DNA from: Paenibacillus thiaminolyticus
GTDB taxonomy: Bacteria > Bacillota > Bacilli > Paenibacillales > Paenibacillaceae
NCBI RefSeq assembly: GCF_007066085.1
Contig: NZ_CP041405.1
Location: forward strand, 496,001-560,000
Reading direction: 5' to 3'
Length of the DNA stretch: 64,000 nt
A model generated the notes under the pieces. It saw only the letters and a program-made list of their open reading frames with translations. It did not search any database and was not told the DNA's origin. This document shows positions 1-7,838 of the stretch, one piece after another (the stretch's first letter is position 1; the number at the start of each line of letters is the position of its first letter). The position numbers were made by a program, and so were the translations under genes.

Positions 1-188
1 CACAACTGCTCGATTCAGATATTCGAAACAAATTTGTCGGAATTCGCGAGACTGCTGTTGGTTTTGAAGGCTTAGTAGATAATAGGCAGGAGGTCGCGCA
101 GTTGTTCGGAAATTATGCGCTTCTAGATAAGCCCACCTTAGAAGACATCATGTATTTCACTGCCAAGGGAGGGCGCATTCATGCTTAA
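1..188 (+). CDS. ABC transporter ATP-binding protein, C-terminal end (partial)
   Basis: The frame opening at base 3 runs to TAA at 186-188 and encodes about 61 residues ending ...EDIMYFTAKGGRIHA. This looks like the C-terminal tail of the small ABC ATPases that pair with ABC-2 permeases in Firmicutes; the nucleotide-binding motifs lie outside the window. It overlaps the start of the permease gene by 8 bases, which implies translational coupling. Family assignment rests on the tail and on the neighbour, so it is moderate. Confidence 0.65.
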   Translation, partial: QLLDSDIRNKFVGIRETAVGFEGLVDNRQEVAQLFGNYALLDKPTLEDIMYFTAKGGRIHA

Positions 189-807
189 CTTGCTTCGCAA
201 AGACTTCATCGCATTGAAAAGCTCACTGTGGATAAGTATCCTGTATCTTGCTGTATTCGGTGCTTTTTTTATACCAAAGCTTTCTTCGTCTGTACACCTT
301 GTGGGTATCTATACGGCTTTCTCCATGCTTAGTCTCGGTACGAACATCGATATTAAAAACCATAACCACAATTTTCTGATTACGCTGCCTGTTAAGCGCA
401 AGCATATTATTCAAGCAAAATACATAACGGCCATCATTTACACACTTTTTGGAGTTCTTGCTTCTTATGGCATCCACTCGCTCGTTAAAATAGCTGTCCC
501 AGAGCTTAACAAGCCAAACTTAACGGTTATGGACATACTAGGACCAGCAGCCATCGTGCTTGCCCTGGCTTCCATTTATTTGCCGCTGTTTTATACGCTT
601 AGCAAGAAAGGAACCTCTATTATTAATGGTGTGTTCTTTATAGCCCTAATTGCTCTGGCGCAGCCTACGGCTATGTTTATGAATATGATCCACGTGAACG
701 GCTTACATACTGACCCAATCTTATATTTGATTCTGATCGGCATCTTATTGCTGTTCATTGCTTCCTGCTTCTTAACTGCAGCTTTGTTTGCGAGAAAGGA
801 CTTATAG
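181..807 (+). CDS. ABC-2 type transporter permease
   Basis: 208 residues with about six hydrophobic segments and the N-terminal MLNLLRKDF pattern typical of short ABC-2 (BcrB/ABC2_membrane_5 type) permeases. It should sit in the cytoplasmic membrane and work with the ATPase encoded just upstream, whose stop codon it overlaps. The ATG has an AGGGAGG ribosome binding site 8 bases upstream. Substrate cannot be read from the sequence; relatives export peptides or antibiotics. Confidence 0.8.
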   Translation: MLNLLRKDFIALKSSLWISILYLAVFGAFFIPKLSSSVHLVGIYTAFSMLSLGTNIDIKNHNHNFLITLPVKRKHIIQAKYITAIIYTLFGVLASYGIHSLVKIAVPELNKPNLTVMDILGPAAIVLALASIYLPLFYTLSKKGTSIINGVFFIALIALAQPTAMFMNMIHVNGLHTDPILYLILIGILLLFIASCFLTAALFARKDL

Positions 808-861
808 GAGGCCGCGCAGTTGTATGGCCAAGGTGATGAATAATAAGGAAGGGCTGGTCAA

Positions 862-1734
862 ATGAAAAATAAAAAATGGATACTTTTGGTGCTCGCCGGA
901 TGGTCAACATTAGTCGTGAGTCTGTTCCTAGCTGGTCTTGCCGGTGAAGCTGCTAACCAGTTGCTCGGCCTATCAGGAAATTCTCGAACGTTCGTTCAGG
1001 GTATTGTAATGAGCGGGCTGGTTGTTCCGATAATTTTGTATTTGTATCCGCATGTCTATAAGATCACTGGTGTTAAATCCAAACCATCAGTATACTCCTG
1101 GAAAAGACTGCCTCACTTTATGACTGGGGTTCTCTTGGCAATTGCACTGGCTTCATTAGGGTTCATAATAGCCAGTTCTCAAGGGTGGGTTGTCATTGAA
1201 AAATGGCATACCCCCGATCAGTGGTTTGCTGCGCTGCTTACCAATGTTATCGTTGCTTTTCTATTTGAAGCTTTACCAGAGGAATTAGGATTGCGAGGCA
1301 TGCTGTATGATCTCTTACGTCATCGATTCGCGGCTTGGCTTGCTGTTTTATTTCAAATTATTCTATTTATACTTGTCCCTATGACAGCTACCGGGCTTCA
1401 AGTGCTCTTTGGACTTGCTCCTGGAAACACCATTAACGTCTTTTATGTCACATTAATTCTAAGCTTTGGAACATGTTTGCAGCTGCTCCGTCTATGGACC
1501 GGGAGTCTCTGGGCATCGATTGGGTTTCACCTTGCCTACTTAGAAATCATCCGGTTTGTCTTCTCGCCGCATCAATATGGCGGACCAATCATAACCTTCC
1601 ACGAATCAATGCCTGGACTTGTCGGCTCGATCACGATAAGTATGATTATTATTGGGGGCATCATTGTATCACTCGTTATACTCGGTGCGAAGCGTTTTAT
1701 ACGGAAAAGTGAAGGGCGACATACAACTGCTTGA
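862..1734 (+). CDS. CPBP family intramembrane metalloprotease (Abi-type)
   Basis: 290-residue polytopic membrane protein with the CPBP/Abi motif EELGLRG near residue 140, where the paired glutamates and the arginine are expected to form the active site. Further histidines sit in later membrane helices (for example in SIGFHLAYLE). Family members process prenylated proteins or give bacteriocin self-immunity. It follows the ABC pair by 54 bases in the same direction, which fits an export/immunity cassette, but the substrate is unknown. Start supported by AGGAAGG 9 bases upstream. Confidence 0.78.
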   Translation: MKNKKWILLVLAGWSTLVVSLFLAGLAGEAANQLLGLSGNSRTFVQGIVMSGLVVPIILYLYPHVYKITGVKSKPSVYSWKRLPHFMTGVLLAIALASLGFIIASSQGWVVIEKWHTPDQWFAALLTNVIVAFLFEALPEELGLRGMLYDLLRHRFAAWLAVLFQIILFILVPMTATGLQVLFGLAPGNTINVFYVTLILSFGTCLQLLRLWTGSLWASIGFHLAYLEIIRFVFSPHQYGGPIITFHESMPGLVGSITISMIIIGGIIVSLVILGAKRFIRKSEGRHTTA

Positions 1735-1835
1735 TTCAGACTGTCGGTGGTGCGGGCTTAGTAGATAATAGGCAGCAGGCCTCACCGTTGAATGGCCACA
1801 GCGAGAAATAAAAAAGGAGAGCTAGGTCAAATGAT
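1724..1835 (+). repeat. Degenerate second copy of the ABC-gene 3' end and following spacer
   Basis: Bases 1724-1800 repeat, with a deletion, the segment at 1-110 (shared strings ACAACTGCT.GATTCAGA and CTTAGTAGATAATAGGCAG). Bases 1776-1835 resemble the spacer at 808-865 including its ribosome binding region (GGTCAAATGA). The CPBP stop codon lies inside the repeated part. The frame after the final ATG at 1831 is only 9 codons. This looks like the scar of a duplication and deletion in a tandem ABC/CPBP array. Confidence 0.6.
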
Positions 1836-1876
1836 AGAGACAGAGAAACGCATCATTTAATCTCATAGGGAAGTAT

Positions 1877-1915
1877 AAAAAGGATGGTCTTCGAAGTCGT
1901 GAAGAGCATCCTTTT
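1877..1915. terminator. Bidirectional intrinsic terminator
   Basis: AAAAGGATG and CATCCTTTT arms enclose an inner TCTTC/GAAGA stem, with A and T runs on both sides. It sits between the plus-strand CPBP gene and the minus-strand hydrolase and can serve both. Confidence 0.75.
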
Positions 1916-1919
1916 CTGA

Positions 1920-2690
1920 TTAAGTGTGTTTAGGAAGTTTCTTCAGAAATTGTTCGATTTCATCCATATAAGCCGGTATCGTAATTTGTCTGGGAGTGAA
2001 GAGACTAATGAAGAGTGCCCGCAGATTCGAATGCGCCGTTTGCTTGCTTAACATGGAATGATCGGCATCAGGGAAGACAGCTACGGTCAGCAGCTCAGGT
2101 TTTACGATATCGCGATATACCCGTTCCGTCTCCTTCACATCGACCTGCAAGTCTTCTTCGCCCAGAATCAATAACACAGGTGTATTGAAATTACGAAGAT
2201 CATCAGTGGCATCCGATAAGAAATTTTTGCTGACAAATGTCCATCTGTCTTTTGACATGAGGCTATTTTCGCGAGCTATTTTTACATACTCTTCATAGGA
2301 AGCTTGTTTTTCCAAAAGCTTGCGCACTTGCCGGTCATACGCCTCTTTGTCTTGAATCTCCGCTTCGGAGTATCCATCGTTTTTCATTTCAATGCGTGTA
2401 TAGTATTGTCCTTGACTTAACCAATTAATTGCGGGCGATAGAAGGAGGCTAAATGCGAGCGGTTCCTTCTTGGCCAGCTTGGGAATAACCCAACCCGCTT
2501 GGCTTGCTCCCCAAACCCCGATTCGCTTCTCGTCAATCATCGGCTGCTGTTGTGCCCATGCAATGGCCTGACGGGCTTCTTCCACACGATCATCTATACT
2601 CTGATGCAGCCAGTTGCCTTCCGACCCGTTAATTCCTCTTTTGTTCAGGGACAAAGAGGCGTAACCAAGGGATGCCAACCGCTTGCTCAA
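1920..2690 (-). CDS. Alpha/beta hydrolase lacking its N terminus (probable pseudogene)
   Basis: 256 residues of an alpha/beta hydrolase (dienelactone hydrolase/acyl-peptidase-like). The nucleophile elbow GASQAGW (Ser), the acidic residue in GEEDLQVDV and the histidine in DADHSM are present. The first strand and the HG oxyanion-hole region expected before LSKRLASLGYASL are missing, about 50-60 residues. The frame is continuous with the upstream GNAT gene and separated from it only by one TAG; the first usable start is the TTG directly after it. A deletion that fused the two genes is the simplest reading. Activity is doubtful. Confidence 0.7.
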   Translation of the reverse strand: MSKRLASLGYASLSLNKRGINGSEGNWLHQSIDDRVEEARQAIAWAQQQPMIDEKRIGVWGASQAGWVIPKLAKKEPLAFSLLLSPAINWLSQGQYYTRIEMKNDGYSEAEIQDKEAYDRQVRKLLEKQASYEEYVKIARENSLMSKDRWTFVSKNFLSDATDDLRNFNTPVLLILGEEDLQVDVKETERVYRDIVKPELLTVAVFPDADHSMLSKQTAHSNLRALFISLFTPRQITIPAYMDEIEQFLKKLPKHT

Positions 2691-3320
2691 CTATTTCAAT
2701 CTCAGGATCATATAGTGCCATTTCCTTTCATTGAACAAAAAATGACGCATGATACTATTTCCTTGTGAATGAGTATAGAAGGATAACTGCTCGTACAGAT
2801 GCTTGGCCCGCGGATTTTTACCCGAGACGTGCAGGCTTAGCATATTCAGGCTTGGCTCTGCGTGGACAAGCTGCTGTGCCCATTCCAATAGCATTTTTCC
2901 AATTCCCTTGCTTCGATGATCGGGATGGACAGCAACGTCAGCAATATAACATTCCCCAGCTTGCGGTTGATGGTCTAATAAAGAGAGCCCAATTAACAAT
3001 TTAAGAAAGTCCCACGTTCCAATGCTGTGAAAACTCCTCCACGAAGGAAGCTTTCTATTTTCTTGCTTTTTTCCTGAATCCGCATTCCATTTGATAGACA
3101 GAGTTCCGATAACTTGCTCCTCTTGCAGAGCGACAATCCTTCGACTTGCCGCTTCAGCGGGAAATTGATCAAACAGCTTCTCGAAAAAAAGAGCAAGCTC
3201 TTCATCGCTCAGGCTCGTCAGGTGTTGGAATTTCCCGCGAAACCCGTGAACGATCAATCGGCTGACCTGTGGATTGTACTTGGCCTGCATCGGTTCAATC
3301 GTTATTCGTGAGGCAGTCAT
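2691..3320 (-). CDS. GNAT family N-acetyltransferase
   Basis: About 209 residues with the GNAT core: the acetyl-CoA loop in VAVHPDHRSKGIGKMLLEWA (R/Q-x-x-G-x-G/A motif) and the late NPRAKHLYEQLSF segment. The ATG at 3320 is preferred because AGGAGG lies 8 bases upstream; an ATG two codons earlier is too close to it. It starts 12 bases after the MerR gene and is followed without a gap by the truncated hydrolase. Substrate unknown; with a MerR regulator it may detoxify a small amine. Confidence 0.85.
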   Translation of the reverse strand: MTASRITIEPMQAKYNPQVSRLIVHGFRGKFQHLTSLSDEELALFFEKLFDQFPAEAASRRIVALQEEQVIGTLSIKWNADSGKKQENRKLPSWRSFHSIGTWDFLKLLIGLSLLDHQPQAGECYIADVAVHPDHRSKGIGKMLLEWAQQLVHAEPSLNMLSLHVSGKNPRAKHLYEQLSFYTHSQGNSIMRHFLFNERKWHYMILRLK

Positions 3321-3332
3321 GATCATTCCCTC

Positions 3333-4106
3333 CTACGGATTTGTCACCGGTTCTATCAAGACTTGCAGTTCGTATTGAACCTTGTTGTTGATAAAGAGAG
3401 ATAAATAAGATTTTTCAATGAGGACTAGGGGCCCTGATATAACATAAGATTGTGCAGCAGCATAGTCGTAAAACTGTTCAATAACTTGTTCAAGCTCATC
3501 CTCTTCCTGAATGGAGCACTGCATCGACAGGTAATCTCCCTCAGGCAAAGCAAAATCGCCAGGTTCTTGTACTTCCAGGCACAACGCGTTGATGTGTGAA
3601 CCGTCATATATATAATGAATATCCATTTCGAACAAGTTCGGAATGCGCTTCGTGTGATCAGCTAATCGTGTGGCAGTAAGCTTCGTGTGGAAATCCATTT
3701 CCATCCAGCGCACAAAATAGGTGGTGTCTCGCCGCTTGATTTGATACGGGTTGGACTGTGCAGTTACGTTATGCTGTTCCTGCAGCACTTTGGTAATGAA
3801 CTGTTGAAGCTCCATGAGACGCTGCAGCTCCATCTCTATCTCTCGCAGGGAAGAATGAAGAAGCTGTCGAAATTGATCCGCAGTAAAGGAAGTCATGCAT
3901 TCCTTAATGGATGGAACAGGGACTCCCAGCTTGCGAAGCAATAGAATATGCGCCAGCTCGTATACTTGCTCGATGCCGTACATTCTATACTGATTGTTAT
4001 CTGTGTAGCTGGGCTGAAGAACGCCTTTCTCTTCAAAATAACGAATTTGGTGAGCAGACACGTTCATAAGCTTCGCTAATTCACTAATTGTAATTTCACT
4101 TTTCAT
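3333..4106 (-). CDS. MerR family transcriptional regulator with large effector domain
   Basis: N-terminal winged helix ITISELAKLMNVSAHQIRYF (residues about 4-24) followed by the dimer helix and a GyrI-like C-terminal ligand domain of about 140 residues. The ATG at 4106 has AGGAG 8 bases upstream; the in-frame GTG three codons earlier overlaps the ribosome binding site and is unlikely. It leads an operon with the GNAT gene. Autoregulation is likely because a MerR-type promoter precedes it. MerR activators of this form sense drugs or oxidants; the inducer is unknown. Confidence 0.87.
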   Translation of the reverse strand: MKSEITISELAKLMNVSAHQIRYFEEKGVLQPSYTDNNQYRMYGIEQVYELAHILLLRKLGVPVPSIKECMTSFTADQFRQLLHSSLREIEMELQRLMELQQFITKVLQEQHNVTAQSNPYQIKRRDTTYFVRWMEMDFHTKLTATRLADHTKRIPNLFEMDIHYIYDGSHINALCLEVQEPGDFALPEGDYLSMQCSIQEEDELEQVIEQFYDYAAAQSYVISGPLVLIEKSYLSLFINNKVQYELQVLIEPVTNP

Positions 4107-4143
4107 CTCGTTCACTCCTAAGGATAAAGCTTGGAATATCTCA

Positions 4144-4174
4144 ACGATACACCTTAGGTCAGACCTAAGGTCAA
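4144..4174 (-). promoter_or_regulatory. MerR-type promoter with 19-bp spacer and palindromic operator
   Basis: Read on the minus strand: -35 TTGACC (4174-4169), a 19-base spacer, -10 TATCGT (4149-4144). A perfect 9-bp inverted repeat, ACCTTAGGT-CAG-ACCTAAGGT (4151-4171), fills the spacer. Elongated 19-20 bp spacers with a central palindrome are the hallmark of MerR-activated promoters, so this is very likely the binding site of the adjacent regulator. Confidence 0.85.
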
Positions 4175-4202
4175 GTGTTTAGATAAAAATGAATTTTTGA
4201 AT

Positions 4203-4251
4203 TTACAGTTGTAATAGTTTCTTGCATCGGTTATATTTACATATGTAATAG
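4203..4251 (+). promoter_or_regulatory. BlaI-type promoter with two operators
   Basis: Two TTACA-N2-TGTAA dyads, TTACAGTTGTAA (4203-4214) and the perfect TTACATATGTAA (4237-4248), match the known BlaI/MecI operator core and lie 34 bp apart centre to centre. A promoter TTGCAT (4222-4227) -N18- TAATAG (4246-4251) overlaps the second one. This implies repression of the blaI-like gene and the sensor gene by their own product. Confidence 0.8.
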
Positions 4252-4281
4252 TTAAGTTGAGATGAGAAGGGAGGACACACA

Positions 4282-4680
4282 ATGGAGAAAATGCCCAAGA
4301 TTTCGGAATCTGAGTGGGAAATCATGAAGGTCATTTGGCGGAAAAACCCGATGACAGCCGAGCAAATTGTGCAGCATTTGCCGGAGGGCACGGACTGGAG
4401 CGATCAGACGGTCCGAACCTTTATCAACCGGCTAATGAAGAAAAAAGCGCTGGGCTACCAGAAATCGGGCAGAAGCTATCTGTATTATCCGCTAATTTCG
4501 GAAAAAGAGTGCGTGCGCGCGGAAAGCCGTTCTTTTTTAAACCGAGTCTTCAATGGCGCAGCCGGATTAATGATGACCAATTTTTTGGAGGAGACCCAGC
4601 TGTCAGAACAGGAGATTGAGCGATTGCAGCAAATTTTGCTGGAGAAGCAAGGAAAAGAATCTAAAGATTCAAAAGACTGA
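4282..4680 (+). CDS. BlaI/MecI/CopY family transcriptional repressor
   Basis: 132 residues. The winged helix spans about residues 5-75 with the typical ISESEWEIMKVIW and DQTVRTFINRLMKKKAL segments, then a C-terminal dimerisation helix pair. It has the family's normal length. The ATG follows AAGGGAGG. It is encoded 44 bases upstream of the M56 sensor protease and below two matching operators, so the pair forms a BlaI/BlaR-like antibiotic- or envelope-sensing switch. No beta-lactamase gene lies nearby, so the target genes may be elsewhere. Confidence 0.9.
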   Translation: MEKMPKISESEWEIMKVIWRKNPMTAEQIVQHLPEGTDWSDQTVRTFINRLMKKKALGYQKSGRSYLYYPLISEKECVRAESRSFLNRVFNGAAGLMMTNFLEETQLSEQEIERLQQILLEKQGKESKDSKD

Positions 4681-4724
4681 TCACAGCCTTACAAGCGTGA
4701 AATTTAACCAAATGAGGTTATACC

Positions 4725-6974
4725 ATGGATATAGCTGAACGTCTCTTCAATTGGTTTGTTGCCTCGACGCTGATGGCAAGCGCAGTTGCAGTCGTGGTGC
4801 TGGCAGTTCAGCATCTGTTCCGCAGACGCATCCATGCGCGGGTGAGGCATGCACTATGGCTAATTGTACTGTTGAGGCTCATGCTGCCGGTGCTGCCCCA
4901 AAGTCCGGTAAGCTTGTTTAATGCAGTTCCTGCACTGACAGACATAAAAAATGCTGTCTTCGGGCTGTCGTACCAGCTGGGCAAGCCTGACACGATATCC
5001 GAACACAGCCAAATAGAAAACACATATCAACCTTATTATACAACGAATGAAGCTGAGACGAATACTGTTTTTCATCCGTTTGTGACCTTGAAGGATACGG
5101 AAGAACATGCCGAAGCGGGCATAGAGAGAGAAAGCCATCCGGCTTTTCGTGTGCTGGCTGTAGTGTGGCTGACGGGTGCGGCCGTCTTGCTCGGATATAA
5201 CCTGACCTACTGGCTGCGATTCCGAAGAAAACAAAAACATCTCACACCTGTCGACAGTGCTGCGATATGGAAGATTGCGGAACAATGCCGACTCTTATTT
5301 TCCATTAAACGCCCTGTAGGGATTTACGCGGATCCATCCGCTCAGAGTCCCTATATTACGGGAGTTTTCCGTCCAGCCGTCTATTTGCCGCAATCGCTTA
5401 TCTCGGAAGCAGTCAATGAACAACTGCTTAAGCACATCATCGCACATGAGCTGGCCCACTACAAACGAAAGGATACGATCTGGAATATGATCGGCAGTCT
5501 GGTGTTCGCTGTTCACTGGATGAATCCATTCGTATGGTTCATGCTGCGGCAGATGAAAGCCGACCGGGAGCTGGCCTGTGATGCCTGTGTTCTGGAGGCG
5601 CTTGGGGAAGAGGAGGCTGTGCCTTACGGCATGACGATTATCGGATTTCTGAGACGGTATGCTGCGGGAAGAGGCCAGGCGCATCTTCTTTATTTCAAAG
5701 GTTCGAACGATCAAAAAGAGATGATGAGGAGAATTAGAATGATTCAATCTTTTAAAAAGGGTTCTTATAAATTTTCAATGATGGCGGTCATTCTCGTGCT
5801 CTTGATCGGTACGGCAACGCTGACCAATGCGCGAGCATCCGAAGCGGGAGCTTCCGCTTGGGTTCATGCCGAAGACGGCGGGAATGAAATGCTATTTCCG
5901 AGTGAAGAAATTCGGTCATATGATAATCTTGAAAAAGGGGCGAAGGAGGCGCCGTTTACATTTAAAGTTCCCTCCTGGCTGCCAGAGGGCTATGGTTTTA
6001 GAGGGTTGAGCATTACGTTTAATGATTCGCCACCACGTGTCGGCCTATCGTTCACTGAAACGAAAAGCAAAAGCAGTGGCAACTTCGGCTTGAGTATCTG
6101 GCCAGGCGATGAGCTCCAGAAACAAAATGATCTAATTTTCAGCATAGAGCAAGACGAGGATAGCGGGAAAGTAATAGAGAAAGAAGCCCTATCCTTAGCC
6201 GGCATAGATGAAGGCTATAAAATTACGATTCGCATGACCACGTGGAAGGGACAGCCTGAAAGATATTATTATATCTGGAAGGATCAAGGCCTAAGCTATG
6301 AATTAAGCTCCCACATCTTGTCCAGCAATGAAATGGAGAAAATCATCGCTTCCATGAAATTTCCCGATGCAGAGCTGAACAAACTTCATGTAGATAATGA
6401 TTATCACGATAAAATCTTGACCTATTTATATGATATTGAGGATATCCGGCGTGCTCAGGAGCTGGTTGGTTTTAAAGCCGCTTTTCCGCGCAAGCTGCCC
6501 GGGGATTTTGCCGCCAGCGATTCCTATGTTTCCCGTAAAGCGAATTTCAATCACGTAGAAAATGATGAGGATTCCATGCGCAAGATGTTTTCGGTCACTT
6601 ATAGCCGAGGCGATCGCAATCAGAAAAATAAAGCTGACTCCGGTATCAAAGACGTCTCATTTAAGCAAATGTTGAACGGGGATATGTATCAGAAGATGAA
6701 AAAGAACGGCCGGGTTTCTTTCTCGATAATTAGCGGTGAACGGAATAGTATTAAGCTCAAAGCCTTAACTCTTCAGGGGCAGGAAGTGCTTCGTACAGAG
6801 CCTTATAATCTTGATGGCACACCTAAGGGCCCTGATGATCTTAGTCTAGTCAGCTACTTCTGGTTTGACGGCCAGGTTTGCTACCAAGTTGTATTCCAAG
6901 GCAAGGGAGCGTACCAAGGCAAGGGAGCGGAAGAACAAAAAATAGTGCAATATTTAATGAAACCGGACCGGTAA
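4725..6974 (+). CDS. BlaR1/MecR1-like M56 family sensor metalloprotease
   Basis: 749 residues. The N-terminal membrane part has hydrophobic segments near residues 11-30, 44-58 and 141-161. The zinc protease motif HELAH is at 241-245, with the downstream Glu in DRELACDA. Another membrane helix lies near 350-367. Instead of a penicillin-binding domain the extracellular C terminus (about 380-749) carries what look like two copies of a DUF4367-like domain (FKVPSWLPEGYGF and AAFPRKLPGDF segments). So the ligand is probably not a beta-lactam. It most likely cleaves or inactivates the upstream repressor on sensing. Confidence 0.85.
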   Translation: MDIAERLFNWFVASTLMASAVAVVVLAVQHLFRRRIHARVRHALWLIVLLRLMLPVLPQSPVSLFNAVPALTDIKNAVFGLSYQLGKPDTISEHSQIENTYQPYYTTNEAETNTVFHPFVTLKDTEEHAEAGIERESHPAFRVLAVVWLTGAAVLLGYNLTYWLRFRRKQKHLTPVDSAAIWKIAEQCRLLFSIKRPVGIYADPSAQSPYITGVFRPAVYLPQSLISEAVNEQLLKHIIAHELAHYKRKDTIWNMIGSLVFAVHWMNPFVWFMLRQMKADRELACDACVLEALGEEEAVPYGMTIIGFLRRYAAGRGQAHLLYFKGSNDQKEMMRRIRMIQSFKKGSYKFSMMAVILVLLIGTATLTNARASEAGASAWVHAEDGGNEMLFPSEEIRSYDNLEKGAKEAPFTFKVPSWLPEGYGFRGLSITFNDSPPRVGLSFTETKSKSSGNFGLSIWPGDELQKQNDLIFSIEQDEDSGKVIEKEALSLAGIDEGYKITIRMTTWKGQPERYYYIWKDQGLSYELSSHILSSNEMEKIIASMKFPDAELNKLHVDNDYHDKILTYLYDIEDIRRAQELVGFKAAFPRKLPGDFAASDSYVSRKANFNHVENDEDSMRKMFSVTYSRGDRNQKNKADSGIKDVSFKQMLNGDMYQKMKKNGRVSFSIISGERNSIKLKALTLQGQEVLRTEPYNLDGTPKGPDDLSLVSYFWFDGQVCYQVVFQGKGAYQGKGAEEQKIVQYLMKPDR

Positions 6975-7007
6975 AATAAGCTGAAAAAATGGTTGCAGGA
7001 TAAGGAA

Positions 7008-7043
7008 GCGCCCCTAGGTCAATGAACCTGTTGGGGCGCTTTT
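7008..7043 (+). terminator. Intrinsic terminator of the BlaI/M56 operon
   Basis: GCGCCCC and GGGGCGC arms plus an inner AGGT/ACCT pairing, followed by TTTT, 34 bases after the sensor stop codon. Confidence 0.85.
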
Positions 7044-7188
7044 GCGTGAAGAAGCTTCTGGGGATAGTGGTTACTGCTTTCGCTACGTCCGAAGAGCCGC
7101 GTACTAATGAAGCGGTGAAATTTACGGCTGTCCTTTGGTAATAATATTTTGGAGTGGGTGAACCAACGATTTTGGAGGAGGAAGAAGA

Positions 7189-7587
7189 ATGAGTTTAACT
7201 CTATCCTTGGATTTTCAGTTCACGGCATCGATCGAGAAGGTATGGTCCGCCTTAACTGATTCAAGCAAGCTTGCCAAGTGGATCATGGAAAATGATTTTA
7301 AGCCCGACGTAGGACACCGTTTTCAGTTTCGCACGCAGCCGACCGAATGGTGGAATGGAATTATTGAGGGCGAAGTGCTTATCGTGGACGCACCACACCG
7401 GTTGTCCTATACTTGGGCCAGCGGAGGGGAGAAGCACACCGTCACCTGGACGCTGCAGGATGTAGGGGACGGAAAGGTTAACCTTCATCTCGAACAAACC
7501 GGAATCTCAACTGCTCAAGGACTCGAAGGTGCTAAATATGGCTGGAGTGGATGGTGCGGCGAGCTTGAGAAAGTGTTGGAACAATAG
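7189..7587 (+). CDS. SRPBCC (AHSA1-like) domain protein
   Basis: 132 residues with the START/AHSA1 pattern: ASIEKVWSALTDSSKLAKW at the N terminus, PHRLSYTWASGGEKHTVTW in the middle and the long C-terminal helix GLEGAKYGWSGWCGELEKVL. Normal family length. These proteins bind hydrophobic ligands; in Firmicutes they are often encoded alone or next to ArsR regulators and the ligand is rarely known. GGAGGAGG precedes the ATG. Flanked by terminators on both sides, so probably monocistronic. Confidence 0.85.
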   Translation: MSLTLSLDFQFTASIEKVWSALTDSSKLAKWIMENDFKPDVGHRFQFRTQPTEWWNGIIEGEVLIVDAPHRLSYTWASGGEKHTVTWTLQDVGDGKVNLHLEQTGISTAQGLEGAKYGWSGWCGELEKVLEQ

Positions 7588-7660
7588 CCGCATCCGGTAC
7601 TGCCCATCTCCTTCCATAATGCTAAATTAGTGGGTAGGATAGTGAAATAGCCAACATCAG

Positions 7661-7708
7661 AAAACAGATCACTTCGCGGTATCTATTCCGATCAAGTGAT
7701 CTGTTTTT
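7661..7708. terminator. Intrinsic terminator
   Basis: A 12-bp perfect stem, AACAGATCACTT / AAGTGATCTGTT, with a 19-base loop and a T run; A run upstream allows function on both strands. Confidence 0.85.
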
Positions 7709-7838
7709 ACACGTATGTCGGCAGTATTTGACGCGGCTAATTCCTTGACTAGTTGTCATAAATTAGTAATTGACAAGAAATCATAACGTTTGGTAACGTG
7801 CTATAAACAACATAAAATTCTCTAAAGGAAGATATATT

